From assembly GCA_963575745.1 (NCBI GenBank), contig CAUYUJ010016144.1, positions 136,240 through 200,239 on the forward strand: a stretch of DNA of 64,000 bases, in the 5' to 3' direction. The translations under genes were made by a program, and so were the position numbers. Numbering within the stretch: position 1 is the first letter of the stretch; each line of letters starts with the position of its first letter. This document shows positions 19,733 to 32,109 of this stretch, piece by piece. A model generated the notes under the pieces. The model was not told the DNA's origin, made no database searches, and was given only the letters and a program-made list of their open reading frames with translations. The DNA is from Prorocentrum cordatum (taxonomy: Eukaryota > Sar > Dinophyceae > Prorocentrales > Prorocentraceae).

Positions 19733-21164
19733 AACCCGTCTTTGGCGCGAAGCTTGGATTATGGAATGTGATCCACGCGCACCCGCTTGCCCGTGTGATT
19801 TCCTGGCCCACGCCACCCAGGGACAGCGCATCTGGGAGAAGTCCCGCGCGCGACGGTGCGTCACGGAGAGGCCCCGCCTTCGTGGCCGTTGGCGGAAACT
19901 CGTCATGGCCATTGCCAGCATCATCATAGGGAAGCGAGTTGAGCTTGCCACTAGCGGTGATTCCCGGGGTGGGTGCGCGGGCGTCTTGACTGCGGGGTCG
20001 CGCGCAGTGCAGTAAAGACGCGGCGACCTGGGTACACCCAGAGTCGTGGTGCGATCGCTTCCCTGCTGCAACAGAGGCTGATGTAGCAAGACGGCCATCC
20101 AGACAAGGTTGGGTAAATTATGCTCCGGCCTGTGCTGGTGATAAATCCGCCCCCCCCCCCCAGAAGATCCCTAGCAAGACGCTTGGCGCGCGGCACTCAA
20201 CGGAGCATGATCGACCCTGCGGGGGATGGCATCTACGCTGCACCGACCAATCTGACACATCGGGTGATCTGCGCCCCCCAGCAGAGTAGTTGGAGCAGTG
20301 TCTGTTCCGACCTGCTGTGCGTGGATGCATTCGCAACAAGCGAGGGTTGAAAGAAGCGCTCTTCACGGAAACGGAGAAATTGCCACGCGCCCCACGTTTC
20401 TTGGCTCCGCCCGATCAGGGCCAATCATACTATTGACGACGGCGGCTACGACGTTGATAACGACGATGCTGATGCCGACTTTGAAGGGTGAGGATTGCCG
20501 CGCATCTGCACTGTCGTCGCCTCTGTCGCCGCATGCGTTCTCGGTTCTACGTCTCTGCTCGAGGCTAACTGCTCTGGAGGCCGGCGGCCTTGACGCGAAG
20601 GGGCGCGAGCTGGCCGACCCGCTGGGGTGGCGCAGTGCGCACGCCAGGAACACGCGAAGCGCAATTGAGATGCCGGCGACTTGCGCTCGAGCTGCTTCGG
20701 AGAGCGCGGAGTGCGCGAATTCGACAGGGGAGCGAGCGAACCACAGCGGGAATTCGACGGCTGCAGGAATTGGCGGCAAGCCGCGGTGGGTAGGTTCGCG
20801 CGACTGGCATCGCATCTAGATTTCCTCGCTCGGCCTTCTGAGCGTGGGCGACAGGAAGATGCAATCGTTATTCCAATCTGCTGTAGCCCATTAGGAAGAC
20901 ACCTGTGATGTTTTCCCCCCCCCGACAATGACCGTTGCCCAAGAGGCTCACGCTATTCCATCGCGCGCCTTAAGGGGAGAGTAGTACATGGAATTCGCCA
21001 GGTAGGATTTGAAGCGGCCTTGATTGGCGCGGGCCGAATTGAACCGCAGAGTTTCCGCGACCAGATCGTCGCTCCCGCGCAGGGTGGCCGGAGGGGGCGC
21101 GAAGCGGGGGCTTCTATTTGCCTCTCGGGGTGCCGTCAAGCAGGCCGTTGACCCGAAAGTGGGG
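19733..21164. other. No supported gene
   Basis: Unique, moderately GC-rich sequence. Frames of 130-170 codons are open on both strands between 20300 and 20930, but none shows a domain or one-sided codon bias. Confidence 0.4.
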
Positions 21165-21355
21165 CATTCAACTTACAGTCAACTCGCGCAGGAAGGATGG
21201 GCAACCTTCCTGAGGGTGCACTTACATCCTCCCCCTTCGGCCCATGCTTGGCCGCTTTCGCTGGCCGCGCCCCGCTCGCAGAGCATCAACATGGCCATCC
21301 ATGGCCCTTGCATCCTTGTTGAGTGTCCTTACGATACGGGTCGATTGTACGCGAC
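21165..21355 (+). repeat. Dispersed repeat with CAGTCAAC left end, copy 2
   Basis: Shares ACAGTCAAC, GGCC.CTTTCGCTGGCCGCG, GCCCCGCTCG and CCCTTGCATCCTTGT with the 4645-4842 copy in the same order and spacing. Confidence 0.6.
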
Positions 21356-21607
21356 TTACCTGGAGCGCGAGAGATCGCCCTTGGGGGCCTTCGTCGAATT
21401 TTTTGCGGGTTGCTGCAGGGGGCCCTCAAGGGGAGGAGCCTTTCAGAGCACCTGCGGGCCCCTCCTCGCAGCATCGGGGGCCCCGGACCCCGATCGCAGG
21501 CGGCGAGGCGAGGAGCAAACAACTTCCTGGGGGACTTTCGGTTGCATGTGCCAGGTGGTTCAGTAGCCAATTGGAGCCGTTCCATGGCCACATTGAGGTT
21601 TGCTGGA

Positions 21608-22100
21608 AGGTATACATATATCACACACATACGTACGTACGTACATACATATACATACATATACATATACCTATATATATACACATATACATATACATAC
21701 ACATATACATATACATACACATGTACATATACATATACATACATACATACAGACATACATGCATACCTACCTACCTGCATACATACATACATACACACAC
21801 ATACACATACACGCATACACACATACACACATACACACATACACACACACACATACACACACATACATACACACATATATACACACATACATACATACAT
21901 ACATACATACATGCATACATACATACATACATACATACATACATACATACATACATGCATGCATGCATGCATACATACATACACACATACATACATATAT
22001 ACATACATACATACATGCATACATGCATGCATGCATGCATGCATGCATACATACACACATACACACAGACAGACAGACAGACAGATATAGACGGACAGGC

Positions 22101-22141
<41 letters not shown>

Positions 22142-22330
22142 GGCAGACACACAGACAGACAGGCAGACATGCATACATACAGACATATGTAGCACATCCG
22201 TGTTAATATGTTTATATATGCATATATACATATATGTATATACATATAGGTATGTACAGCCATAAATGTAGTACAGATGTGTCTCTACACCGATGTGTGT
22301 ATATCTATATATATATATATATATGTGTGT
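21608..22330. repeat. Compound tetranucleotide tract (ACAT, ATGC, ACAG) and flanking (AT)n
   Basis: (ACAT)n with (CATG)n and (ACAC)n patches from 21610, then (ACAG)n at 22070-22160, then TATA-rich sequence to 22325. Tyr/His/Thr and Cys/Val/Tyr proteins are translations of this tract. Confidence 0.9.
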
Positions 22331-22660
22331 GTATGGCCTCTTGGGGCGTCTTGAGTGGCTGTGGGGAGGCTCTTGAAGCCGCTAAGGGGATCTCTTGAGA
22401 GCTTCTCATAGGCATCTTAGGGGCCTTCTGAGGGGCCTTTTGGGCCTCTTCGGCACCTCTTGGGCCCTCTTGATCGGCGGCCATCTTTGAGGAGATCGAT
22501 CAAAGGAGGGGCAGCAGTACACTAGGCTCCCCCCAACAGGCCCAAGTGTGGCCCAAACCCGAATCAAATGAATGATGTTGACCTTCTCAGGGGGGGCGGG
22601 GCAGCGCCAACAATCCCAATAGCGGCCTTGGGATGCTCTGGACGGCTCCGAGGGCATCCC
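22331..22660. repeat. CTTGGGG minisatellite and element module
   Basis: CTCTTGGGGC-type units to 22480, then GATCGATCAAAGG..GGGGCAGCAGTACACTAGGC and CCCCAACAGGCCC, the same module seen at 6460, 6860 and 7100. Confidence 0.5.
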
Positions 22661-23164
22661 GACGGCTCACGTGAACCCACAATACCTCACACACTTTTTC
22701 GTCAGCGGCGAGGCGGCGAACTCCGCTCCAGCGAGAAGCTAGATAGGGGCACTAACTAGCGAATTGGCCGGCGAGCAAAGATGGGGGGGGGACGGCCGAG
22801 AGGAAGAAGGGACGCTCAGACGTCGAAGAGTTCGACGATAAGCAGCCGGGGGGGCAGCAGCAGCCAGACGCGCAGTGCCACAGCCATACCTCACACACAC
22901 ACACACACACACACACAGACTTGGATCGAAGGCTCGGCGGTTGTCCGAGCCGATCGGGCAGAGCAGAGCTAGGAAGGCGGTTCCCTCAAGCCATGTAGAT
23001 CTTGCGGCGACGTGCTGCGGCCCAGGCTCTGGCGGAACACTGCAGAACTGGGCGCGTCCGGGGCGTCCAGGAAGAGGGCCGTGGAAAAGTGCAAAGCCAG
23101 GCGGTGGTCTGAGCAGGCTCGAGGAAGGCCAGGATGCAACGCCATGTGGACACAAACACACACG

Positions 23165-23204
<40 letters not shown>

Positions 23205-23217
23205 CGCACATTCAAAC

Positions 23218-23276
<59 letters not shown>

Positions 23277-23468
23277 TACACACGCACACACGCACACACA
23301 CGCACTTTTAAACTTCCCGGTCGGTTGTTTTAATGCAGCGATTTCTAGGGCGAGAGAGGCCTAAATAAATTACCACCGAGCGTCTGCCGATGGACGGTCA
23401 GGACGTGGAAACGCATGCAGGAAGAAGGGAGCCAATGCACGAAGAAAATGGCGACATGCAGGTGCGGC

Positions 23469-23500
<32 letters not shown>

Positions 23501-23522
23501 CGCACACACACACACAAACACA

Positions 23523-23567
<45 letters not shown>

Positions 23568-23612
23568 TCTCGCACACACAGACACACGCACGCACGCACG
23601 CACGCACGCATG

Positions 23613-23651
<39 letters not shown>

Positions 23652-23840
23652 CGTCGGCGCCTAGGCAGAGTGACTGCGCTGGCGATGGGGCGTTGGAAGA
23701 TGCTCGAACGCGAATTCGGCCACCATGCAACACACACACACACACACACTTTGAGCGGTACCAGCCTCGCGCGCGGCGCCGAGGCGGAGTAAGCGTAAAG
23801 ACGGTACACGCGGCGGCCGGGCCCTCAAGCATCACCCAGG
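22661..23840. repeat. (AC)n and (CT)n microsatellites with short unique spacers
   Basis: (AC)n at 22888-22918, 23155-23210, 23218-23305, 23468-23525, 23620-23647 and 23729-23750; (TC)n at 23527-23558. The unique spacers (22925-23150, 23310-23465, 23650-23725) show no recognisable gene. Confidence 0.85.
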
Positions 23841-24858
23841 ATGCGGACACCCACGCACACACAAAAACACAACGTCCTGCGCCTCTTCCGCCTCGCCGCC
23901 CCCCCTGCGCACCCGAGGCTATGCGGGCCGCAGGGCCTGGCGCTGTGCCCCTCGAGGGAGCGCCTGCTCGTCTGCGAGCCCGCCCGCGGCCGCGTCCGCG
24001 CCGTCGACCTCACGACCGGCGCCCTGGAGGCGGCATGGGAGGGCCTGGGCCTGCCCAGCGGCGCCGCGGCGGCCCCGTCGGCGGAGGAGCTGTACGTCTG
24101 CTGCGCCGGCAGCCACGCGGTCTTCGCGCGGGACCTGCGCTGCAGAGCCCACGCTCGCGTGGTCGCGGGCGTCCCCGGCACGGCGGGCAACATTCGAGGA
24201 GCCAACCGACGGCATGAGCATCTCTTCTCAAAGCTCCACGCGGACTTCTCGGATCGGCGTTGGGCCCGGCGCCGCCCCTGGTGCGCTCCGCGCGCCAGGG
24301 ACGGGGGGGCCAGCGCCTGTCTAAGCAATCCGCGCGGCGTTCCGAGAAATGATGTTTATTCCTTTTCTTGCTCCTCTTGACATGAAGACCGAGCGCTGCG
24401 GAGACGGGGGCGACGCGCTCCAGGCCCGACTGTACTCTCCAGGCGGCCTCGCGTTGGCAGGGGACGAAGCTGCAGTGTACATCGCGGACTCCTACAACGG
24501 CCGCGTGCGCGCCGTCGAGGACGGTCTCCTGCGCACGGTCGCGGGGGCGGACCAGAGTGCCCCGCGCGGCAACCACGGGCCCGCCACGGAGATCAACATC
24601 GGCCAGACCCGCGGCGTGGCGTGGTCCCCAGGATTCGGCTTGATAGTGACCGCGTCGCCGGCTGTGGTCTGGCGGCTGAAGGGCAGCGAGATGGTCCCCG
24701 TCGCAGGCACCTGGGTGGACGGGTACAACGGCGACGAGGGCGACGCCCTGGAGATGCGGCTCAGCACCCCGTGCGGGGTGGCCTGCTGGGACGAGCAGTC
24801 GTGCCTGTTCGTGGCGGACAGCGGCAACCGCCGGGTGTGCAGGGTCGAGCTGGCATAG
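23841..24858 (+). CDS. NHL-repeat beta-propeller protein, two exons
   Basis: Joining 23841-24200 to 24388-24858 gives a 276-residue protein of about five NHL-type blades: [56 protein letters not shown], a weaker blade ([16 protein letters not shown]) and [29 protein letters not shown] and the downstream [11 protein letters not shown] form a classic propeller linker, which shows that the two parts belong together. NHL proteins are usually protein- or RNA-binding scaffolds; the substrate is unknown. The N-terminus is doubtful because the first Met lies in a His/Thr run next to an (AC)n tract, so a true first exon may be upstream. The 5' splice site is GC, not GT, if my boundary is right. Confidence 0.7.
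24201..24387 (+). mobile_element. Introner-like hairpin intron in the NHL gene
   Basis: The 187-bp insert separates two halves of one propeller linker. Its arms (CTCCACGCGGACTTCTCGGA and the complement of the right arm, which carries CGCGCGGATT) match the hairpin elements at 36562 and 37558. Reading GC (24201) to AG (24387) leaves the frame intact in phase 0. Alternatives such as GAG|CATCTC at 24215 are also in phase, so the donor is not certain. CATGAG and CATGAA flank the element, a possible target duplication. Confidence 0.65.
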
Positions 24859-24899
24859 CCCCGACGGCCCCACACGCCGCCGCTGCGCGCGTCTTGCTG

Positions 24900-24985
24900 C
24901 GCACGTGCTGGGTGGCCTGCTGGGGCGAGCGGGCGTGCCTGCTCGTGGCGGGCAGCGGCAAGCCGCAGGTCGGCGGTGCGCCGAG
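24900..24985 (+). pseudogene. Decayed duplicate of the last NHL blade
   Basis: GTGGCCTGCTGGG.CGAGC, GTGCCTG.TCGTGGCGG and CAGCGGCAA repeat the coding sequence at 24778-24830 after about 135 bp, but with substitutions and no continuing homology. It sits between the NHL stop codon and the next hairpin. Confidence 0.6.
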
Positions 24986-25180
24986 AGGGGAGGCGAGAGG
25001 GGGCGGGCCTTCTCAGAGGGCGGCGGGGCTTCTCGGAAGCCCTCCCGCCCTGGTGTGGGGGGCCCCCCGCGGCTTCGGAGAGGGCTCATGAAGCTTCTCT
25101 TCTCGGAAGCCCAGAGGCCTCCTGAGCCGTCGGGAAAGTCCAGCCCCCTCTGCCGTCCCCGCTTGGGCGCGCCGCCGCGC
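24972..25180. mobile_element. Long-inverted-repeat hairpin element, CTTCTCAGAAG family, copy 3
   Basis: The left arm GGCGGTGCGCCGAGAGGGGA and right-arm complement GGCGGCGCGCCCAAGCGGGG share the outer block, then GAGGGGGC. The interior has GGGCTTCTCGGAAGCCC and its mirror. Non-coding, about 205 bp. Confidence 0.6.
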
Positions 25181-25261
25181 AGGGAGTGGCCCTGACGGCC
25201 TCGCGTGCCGCTGCAGCTGGCGCCCGTGCGCGTCCACGAGCGGCGGGAGCGAAAACAGTCG

Positions 25262-25430
25262 CGTCCCCACAGTCAACTTGCCTAGTAAGGACGCGCGCCT
25301 TCATCTAGGGTACCCTTGTGTCCTTGCCTCTGCGGCCCGTCCTTTACCATTTTCACTGGTCGCCCGCCGCCCAGAAAATCCCAAACCTCGGCCTCCAAGG
25401 GTCGTGCGTCCATGCCACCCGTCCTTAGTA
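25262..25430 (+). repeat. Dispersed repeat with CAGTCAAC left end, copy 3 (diverged)
   Basis: ACAGTCAACTTGCCTAGTAA, GGTACCCTTGTGTCCTTGCC and TTTTCACTGGTCGC align in order with copies 1 and 2. Confidence 0.45.
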
Positions 25431-27240
25431 CACGTTTCAATTGGAGCGGCCCCTTGTGGGCGTTCGCGTGTTGCACAGGGGGAGGGGAGCGACGGGGAGG
25501 GATCCTCCTCCTCTTCTTCCTCCTCCTCCTCCACCCCCATCTTTTTCTCATGTAGACAACTCCTCGTCTGGCCATCAGACGTGTCGGCAGGGCGGGAAGG
25601 GGTGTTTCGCCCGGGACCCTCCCCGCTCACTGCCCTTTTACCCCCTTTATCCTCCCGTGCATGGAGGGGGGCAAAGGTTGCGCTCGCATGTGTCGGGCGA
25701 AGAGACTTATGCACATGCACCGATCTTGGCCAGGCCCGTCCTGGGCTCAGGATCGGTGCATATGCCTTGCGGCCTACGGCAGGTTGGGCGTGTGCACCGA
25801 TCTTCGTGTCAGCTTGGCCAGAATCGGTGTATGTGCATAGTTAACTTTCCTCTCACTTGCGCCGCGCACATTCGTCTTAAACCTTTCCCGCGGTCGCACG
25901 CATGGAGGCTCGTCTTTTTGTTGCCCCGGAATGTGGTTCTCGCCTCCGCGTCGCGCACATTCGTTTCAAAAGTTTACAGCGACTATTTTGATGGAGGGTG
26001 ATTACTCCTCGAAATAGAATGCTCGCTTGGGACTTCCGTATACAGGGCTCGCGGTAGTAGTGGCGTTTTGGGGCATGTTCGGGCGATGTTGGCCTGACAT
26101 ATGCGCTCGTTGTGCGGGTGTGTGCGCGGCATATGCCCCGCATGTGCGAATGTTTTTGACATCGGAGCGCTATGATCATGTGCGGTCATTTGCGGGGGAT
26201 GTGCTCTGAGTTATTTCACCACTGTTCTGATCCGGCCCCGACCGAAAAGGGGCACTAAAATAATACACCTCATAAGAATGAGCCCTGCGTACTGCTGACG
26301 AACCGAGTGTGAAAAAGTGCGTCGTGGCTGCACAGATGGAGGGCAGCTCCTTCGCAGATCGAGGCTCTCGCCCGAGGCTTTTCCAGGCTGCGGCCAGACG
26401 TTCGAGATCGGATGAGAACTGCACGGACCGAGGGCGGCTCGTTGTCAAAAGCGGCGTCCTCGTCGGCCACTTCCCTGCAGTTCGGGAGCAGACCTCGGCG
26501 CCGTGTCTTTCGGCATAGATCGCAGCGCCTGTTCCCAAAACAGGGCTCCTGCTGCAACATCACGACCACAGGGGCGATCGTCATTCCGCGGGGGCGGGGG
26601 GGGGGGGGGAGGCGCTCCCCGCAGCGCACAAGGGCTTCCCGCAGGGAGCCGGTGGAGAGGAGGAGGCGCCGACGGGCGGGCGGTACTGCGGCATCGCTGA
26701 TGCATCTTGGCTTCGCTCGGGCTCTCCACCTCTCCTCCCCACTGTCCTCCTCCTCCCTGTGGCGAGAGAGCTTGGAGGAAGGGTCCTACTGCAACGTCGT
26801 CGATGCGCCCCGGGTTCACGCCGGCTCGCCCTCCCCCCGCTTGAGCTCCTGCTACCCGAGCCTGCGCACGCTTCCTCGGGCACCGTCGGGGACATCGGCC
26901 TGCGAAGGAGACCGCGGGACGGTCGGGCAGGCCAACGGCCAGCGCAGGAGGCTGCGGCGGCGCGGGGCAGCGCAGAGGGCCCGGGGCCGGTCGCGCGGGG
27001 GGCAGGGCGCGCAAGAGGGGGAAGATTCGATTGCACGTAAGAGTGACCCTTCGCCAGGGTGACCTCTGGTGCGGGCTCACAGGGGTGCCCCCAGCATCGG
27101 CCAACACGCTTGGATTTGGCTCTGTCGCGGCCCCCGAAAGCCGCGCACCAAAGGTCACTCTTGCCCAGGGTCACTCCCCCGTGTAGCCGAAAGATCTGCG
27201 GCGCAGGGGAGGGGGCAGGCAGCAGGGGCCGAGGGCGGAT
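25431..27240. other. No supported gene; scattered repeat units
   Basis: Contains a short (TCC)n at 25505-25540, a CACCGATCTTGGCC-type inverted pair near 25720-25830, single units of the GCGCACATTCGT repeat near 25865 and 25955, and related GATGGAGGGCAGCTC units at 26335-26440. GC-rich open frames at 26600-27150 show no domain. Confidence 0.4.
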
Positions 27241-27339
27241 CGGGGGCAGCCTCGGTCTGGCTCGGGGGGGTCGGTGGCAGCCGATGCCTCTTCTCTGGAG
27301 GTCCGTGGTAGGACGCGTAAAATGGGGGGTGGGGCGATG

Positions 27340-27440
27340 AATGGGGGGGCAGCGAGGGCTGCCGAAAAGGGCGCCTTTGGGGCCCAGAAGGGGGCCTCTG
27401 GGGCCCGAAAGGGGCACCTTTCTTGGCCCCCCCCCCCCCT
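27340..27440. repeat. GGGGCCCAGAAGG minisatellite
   Basis: Three or four imperfect units of AAGGGGGCCTCTGGGGCCCG type. Confidence 0.5.
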
Positions 27441-27639
27441 CCATGTATCGCCCCCCATGACTTCGCGCCCAAGTCCGTATCTGCGTCTTCTCTCGGGAGG
27501 CACGGGGCCCCTGGGAGCGGCCAGGGCGCTGGTGATCCCTCGACCGCCTGCTCCAGCCCAGCCGATGCGCTTCGTCCGGTTGGGGGGGGTTGTGTGATGA
27601 GTCTGCTGTGGCTGTGCCTCGATTGCTTAGCTGGTGATT

Positions 27640-27788
27640 CCTCCTTTCTCCTCACTTCTCGTCTTCAACCTCTTCCGTCACTCGTCCACCTCCTTCTCCT
27701 CGTGCCCTCTTCCCCTGCGTCCTCTCTCTTCTCTCCGTTGCCTTTATCATTATATCTCTATTTTCTCTCTCTCTCTCTCTCTTTCTCG

Positions 27789-27828
<40 letters not shown>

Positions 27829-28090
27829 TTCTCTCTCGTTCTCTCCATCCATCTCTCTGTCTCTCCTGTTTTCTTGTTTTCTCTCTCGCATCACTCCATC
27901 CCTCCATCTATATGTATCCTCCTCCTCCTCCTCTCCCTCATCCTCCTCATCATCATCAGCATCACCATCATCATCATCCTTCCATCATCATCATCCTCCT
28001 CATCCTCATCAGCATCATCATCTGCAGCATCATCAGCATCACCAGCAGCAGCGACATCATCGTCATCAACACCAACATCAACATCGTCAT
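27640..28090. repeat. (TC)n, (TCC)n and (CAT)n microsatellites
   Basis: CTCTCT runs at 27765-27850, TCC at 27918-27945, and CATCAT with CAGCAT interruptions to 28085. Confidence 0.9.
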
Positions 28091-28590
28091 CATGGTCATT
28101 ATTTTCTTGCCACGGCGGAAAGGCCCTCTCGGTTCAAGCCCTTTTACAGCTTCGACGATTTCTGCCGAGCACAGTTCTCTTATAAGTTGTCTGGTAATGT
28201 GTGACTCGTCTTGCTCAGGATCCCAGCACAACTTTGCGACCTGTCATGTTAAACTTGATTCCAGCCACGTGGCCGATAGGTTGAAGGCATGGGCTGGTGT
28301 CGCATCTGATTTTAGGGGTTGGGGGTGATGACGGTTGGGTGGGATGGGCATTTCCACTAAACGCATCGCTGGGCTGCACGCAGGAAGCCTCCCAGAGACT
28401 TTCCGTTCCATGCAGTTCTTAGGTTTGTCATTCGTTTCGCATTGGTCCATCGGGCCCCTGACGTGGCCGTCGATCTTCGGTCGTGCATCTGTTGCCTCGG
28501 AGCACTGCTCAATCGTGGCATGGTCTTTCCTCTAGCACAGCTCCCACGCCAGCCTCTCTTCGGATGGATCGGCGCGCCTCAGGTTACGTG
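28091..28590. other. No gene seen
   Basis: Unique sequence; no frame with conserved motif. Confidence 0.4.
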
Positions 28591-28900
28591 GAATCCTCCG
28601 CCTCATTCTCCTCATCCGTCCTCCCCCTATCCAGCCTCAGCCCCTCCCTCATCCTCATCCTCCCTCATCATCATCCTTCCTCCTCTCCCTCCTTCCTCCT
28701 CTCCCTCCTTCCTCTCCTCCTCCCTCCTCCTCTTCCTCCCCCTCATTTTCTTCCTCCCTAAATTCCTCCTCATCGGCCTCCTCCTCCGCCTCCTCCTCCT
28801 CCTCCTCGTCCTCCTCCGCCTCCTCCTCCATCCTTCTCCCTCTAATCTCCTCTCTCCTCCTCCCCTCCTCCTGTCTCTTCAATCCTCCTCCCCCCGTTCG
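28591..28900. repeat. (TCC)n polypyrimidine tract
   Basis: About 300 bp of TCC/CTC with CATCCTCATCC steps. Confidence 0.85.
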
Positions 28901-29216
28901 TCTCGCCGAGCCGTTGGAGCTCATGGGGCGTTGACCCCCTGGCGAGCGCGGCCGACGGCATCCCGAGAGGCGCGCGGGCTGTCGCAGGGGCCTTGCGCTG
29001 TAGGCCATGGCCCCGCCGGGCCGCCGCTGGAGACGCGCCGCCGCCTGCTGGTTAGCGCGCCCGCGCGCGAGATGGCACCTCCCATCTCTGGAGGAGGAGG
29101 AGGAGGAGGAGGAGGAGGAGGAGGAGGAGGAGGAGGAGGGCAGACGCCACAGTCTGAGGGTTCAAAACCGCCCCACGGGAGGAAAAAAAACGACAACCAC
29201 AACGACAACAACAACG

Positions 29217-29271
<55 letters not shown>

Positions 29272-29669
29272 AACCACCACCACCACCACCACAACAACAA
29301 CAGCAGCAACAACAACAACAACAATCATTCTAAGACTGTTCGCTCTTACCTGCCCGCGTGTCATTCAAAACGAGTTCCCCACACCCTTGATACCCGCCCG
29401 TTTTGTCTTCGATCACACCCCCTTTGGGGGGATTATTTCTCTGTGCGGGGGGCGGCGGGCATAGACAGGCGGGCGAACCTGAACGGGCGGACAACCCTTC
29501 GTGGGCGTACATGTGCCCGCCATTGGAACTGGTGTGGGCCCTGCAAAAAGAGGAGGGGGGGAGCGAGGGAGAGTGGGAGGAAGGAAGGGGGAGGGACGAA
29601 GGAAGAGGGAAAACGCCAGGAGAAAAGGAGCGAAGAGGGGGGCGGTTGATCAGAGGCAGAGAGAGAGAT

Positions 29670-29678
29670 AAAAAAAAA

Positions 29679-29742
<64 letters not shown>
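29670..29742. repeat. 73-bp poly(A) run flanked by GA-rich sequence
   Basis: Homopolymer A with a single C at 29679, set in GAGAGA-rich DNA on both sides. No retrotransposon 3' end is recognisable next to it. Confidence 0.9.
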
Positions 29743-29743
<1 letters not shown>

Positions 29744-30696
29744 GAGAGAGAGAGAGAGAGAGACAGGGAGGAGAGAGAGAGAGAGAGAGAAACAAACAAA
29801 GAAAGAGGTGGGGAGGAGGCAGGAAAGGGGAGGGAGAAGGGACGAGGGAGAAAAGGGAGAGGGGATAGGGCAGAGAGGCCTAAGGATGAGGGAAGAGAGG
29901 AGGAAGAGAGAAGGGAGGAGAGGAGGGAGGGGGAATGGAGAGGGAGGAGGAGCAGGAAGGTAAGAGCGTGAACGTTCGAGGAAGTCCCAGGCGAAAGCGC
30001 CGTTCCTGAAGGAAGTCTCGGGCGGGAGCCCAAGACGGGCGGGTGATCCCCTCACGGGCGAGTCGGACGGGCGGGACATTCAAGCGGGATGCCCGAGTAT
30101 GGTGGGAGCGCGATTACTAAGTAAATTGTAACGGCGTCCTTGGCGCAGCGTGTTTCCTGAACCTCGAAAGCGCGATTTCTGAGCACACTGCATGGAAGTC
30201 ACTGGCGAAGGCGCAATTCCTGAATAAACTGTGACAGGGCTCTCTGGCGGGAGCGGGGATCTTGATTAAATGGCGAGGAAGTCTTGGTTCAATTGCGAGG
30301 AAGTCTCAAGCGGGAGCGCCGTTCCTGAGTAAATTGTGAGGAAGTCTCAAATTGGAGCGGGGGTCCTGATTAAATTGCGAGGAAGCCACAAGCGGGACCA
30401 CCGATCCTGAGTAAATTGTGAGGAAGTCTCAGGCGCGGGGGTCCTGAGTAAATTTGGAGGAAGTTTCAGGCGGGAGCCGTTGTTGTTGTAATCCGGGGGG
30501 GCTAGGGGCCCAGTTTGAGCAACAAAATTCTCCCTGTCAAAAAAATGGTGCGAGCGTCGCGGGGCACATTTTGATTTAGAAAAAACAGCATGCACTGGTG
30601 AGGGGGGACCAACAAGAATTATCCTTCGAATTATCCTTCAGAAAGGAGAGTTCAACAGCAACAACAACGACAACGACGACAACGACAACGACAATG

Positions 30697-30746
<50 letters not shown>

Positions 30747-31591
30747 ACAACAAATACATCAACAACAGCAGCAAACAACCGCAACAACAACAACAACAAC
30801 AGCAACCGCAACAGCAGCAGCATCAACAACAACAGCAACAACAGCAACAACAACAGTCAGTGTAAGACTGTTCGCTCTGATCTGCTCGCGTGACATTCAA
30901 CACATAGATCCCAAACCCTCGATACCCGCCTCTTCGTTTTCGATCCTACCCTTTGGGGGTGCATATCTTTCTAAGCTGCTACGTGTACTCCGTGCAGCCC
31001 CTGGGGCAGGGGCAGAGAGGACGGATGGAAGGAAGGGACAAGGGGGAAGGAGGAGAACGGAGCGCGGGAGAGAATAGCATGAAGGGGGCGTGGAGCAGAA
31101 AGCACGTGGCAAAACCAGACGGGCAGATCGGGCGGATAGACCTTTTCGGGCGGGTCGAAAATGCGGGCCCAGGCGGCCAGGTCGGTCAGGCGGGTTGCTG
31201 AAGCGCGCGTCCGGCATAAGTTGCGAGGAAATCTTGAGCGATTGCGCGATTCCCAAGTGAATCGTGAGATAGGCCAAAACGATAGCGTGATTCCTGAGTG
31301 TCGAGGGCGCGGCGCCTAAATAAGTTGCGAAGAAGTCCCCCGCGAGAGCGCGATTGCTGCGTAAATTGTGAGGGCGTCCCGTGCGAGAGCACGATTTGGT
31401 AATAAATTGTGCGGAAGTATCAAGCGGGAGCCGTTGCTGTTGTAACTCAGGGGCCCGCTGGTTAGTTTGAGGCCCAAGATTGTCCTTTATTAAAAGAAGC
31501 GTGCGGGCCCCGGAGGGCCACTTTCACTTGCAAAAAGCAATGGTTACCAGAGGGGGGTTAACAATAACAAGTCTTCAGGAGGCCGAGTTTT

Positions 31592-31638
<47 letters not shown>

Positions 31639-32109
31639 CACAACAATCACAACAATCACAACAATCACAACAATCACAACAGCAACAACAACAACAGCAG
31701 CAAAAGCAACAACAACCATCATTTAAGAATTGACCGTTTTCAGCTGCTTGCGTGTCAGTAAACACGTATATCCCAAACCATCGATACCCTTTCTTCTTCG
31801 TTTTTGATCCTACCCCTTCGGGATATATCTTCCTTACCAGCAACGTGTATTTCGTGCATCCCCCGAGGCAGGGGAAGAGAGGACGGATGGAAGAAAGGGG
31901 CAAGGGGAAAGGAGGATGATGGAGCATGAGACAGAGTTGCAGAAGGGGGGGGCTAGGAACAGAAAACAAGTGGCAGAACCAGACGGGTAGATCGGGCGGA
32001 TAGGCCCGAACGGGCGGGTCGGGAAGGCGGGCCCAGGCGACCAGGTCGAGCAAGCGGGTTGCCGAAGCGTGCGTCCTGCATGAATCGCGAGGAAGTCTCG
32101 AGCGATAGC

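Noticed and set aside
29670-29742. Poly(A) run as the tail of a LINE or SINE
   Set aside because: The sequence before it is GA-rich simple DNA with no element body or target duplication.
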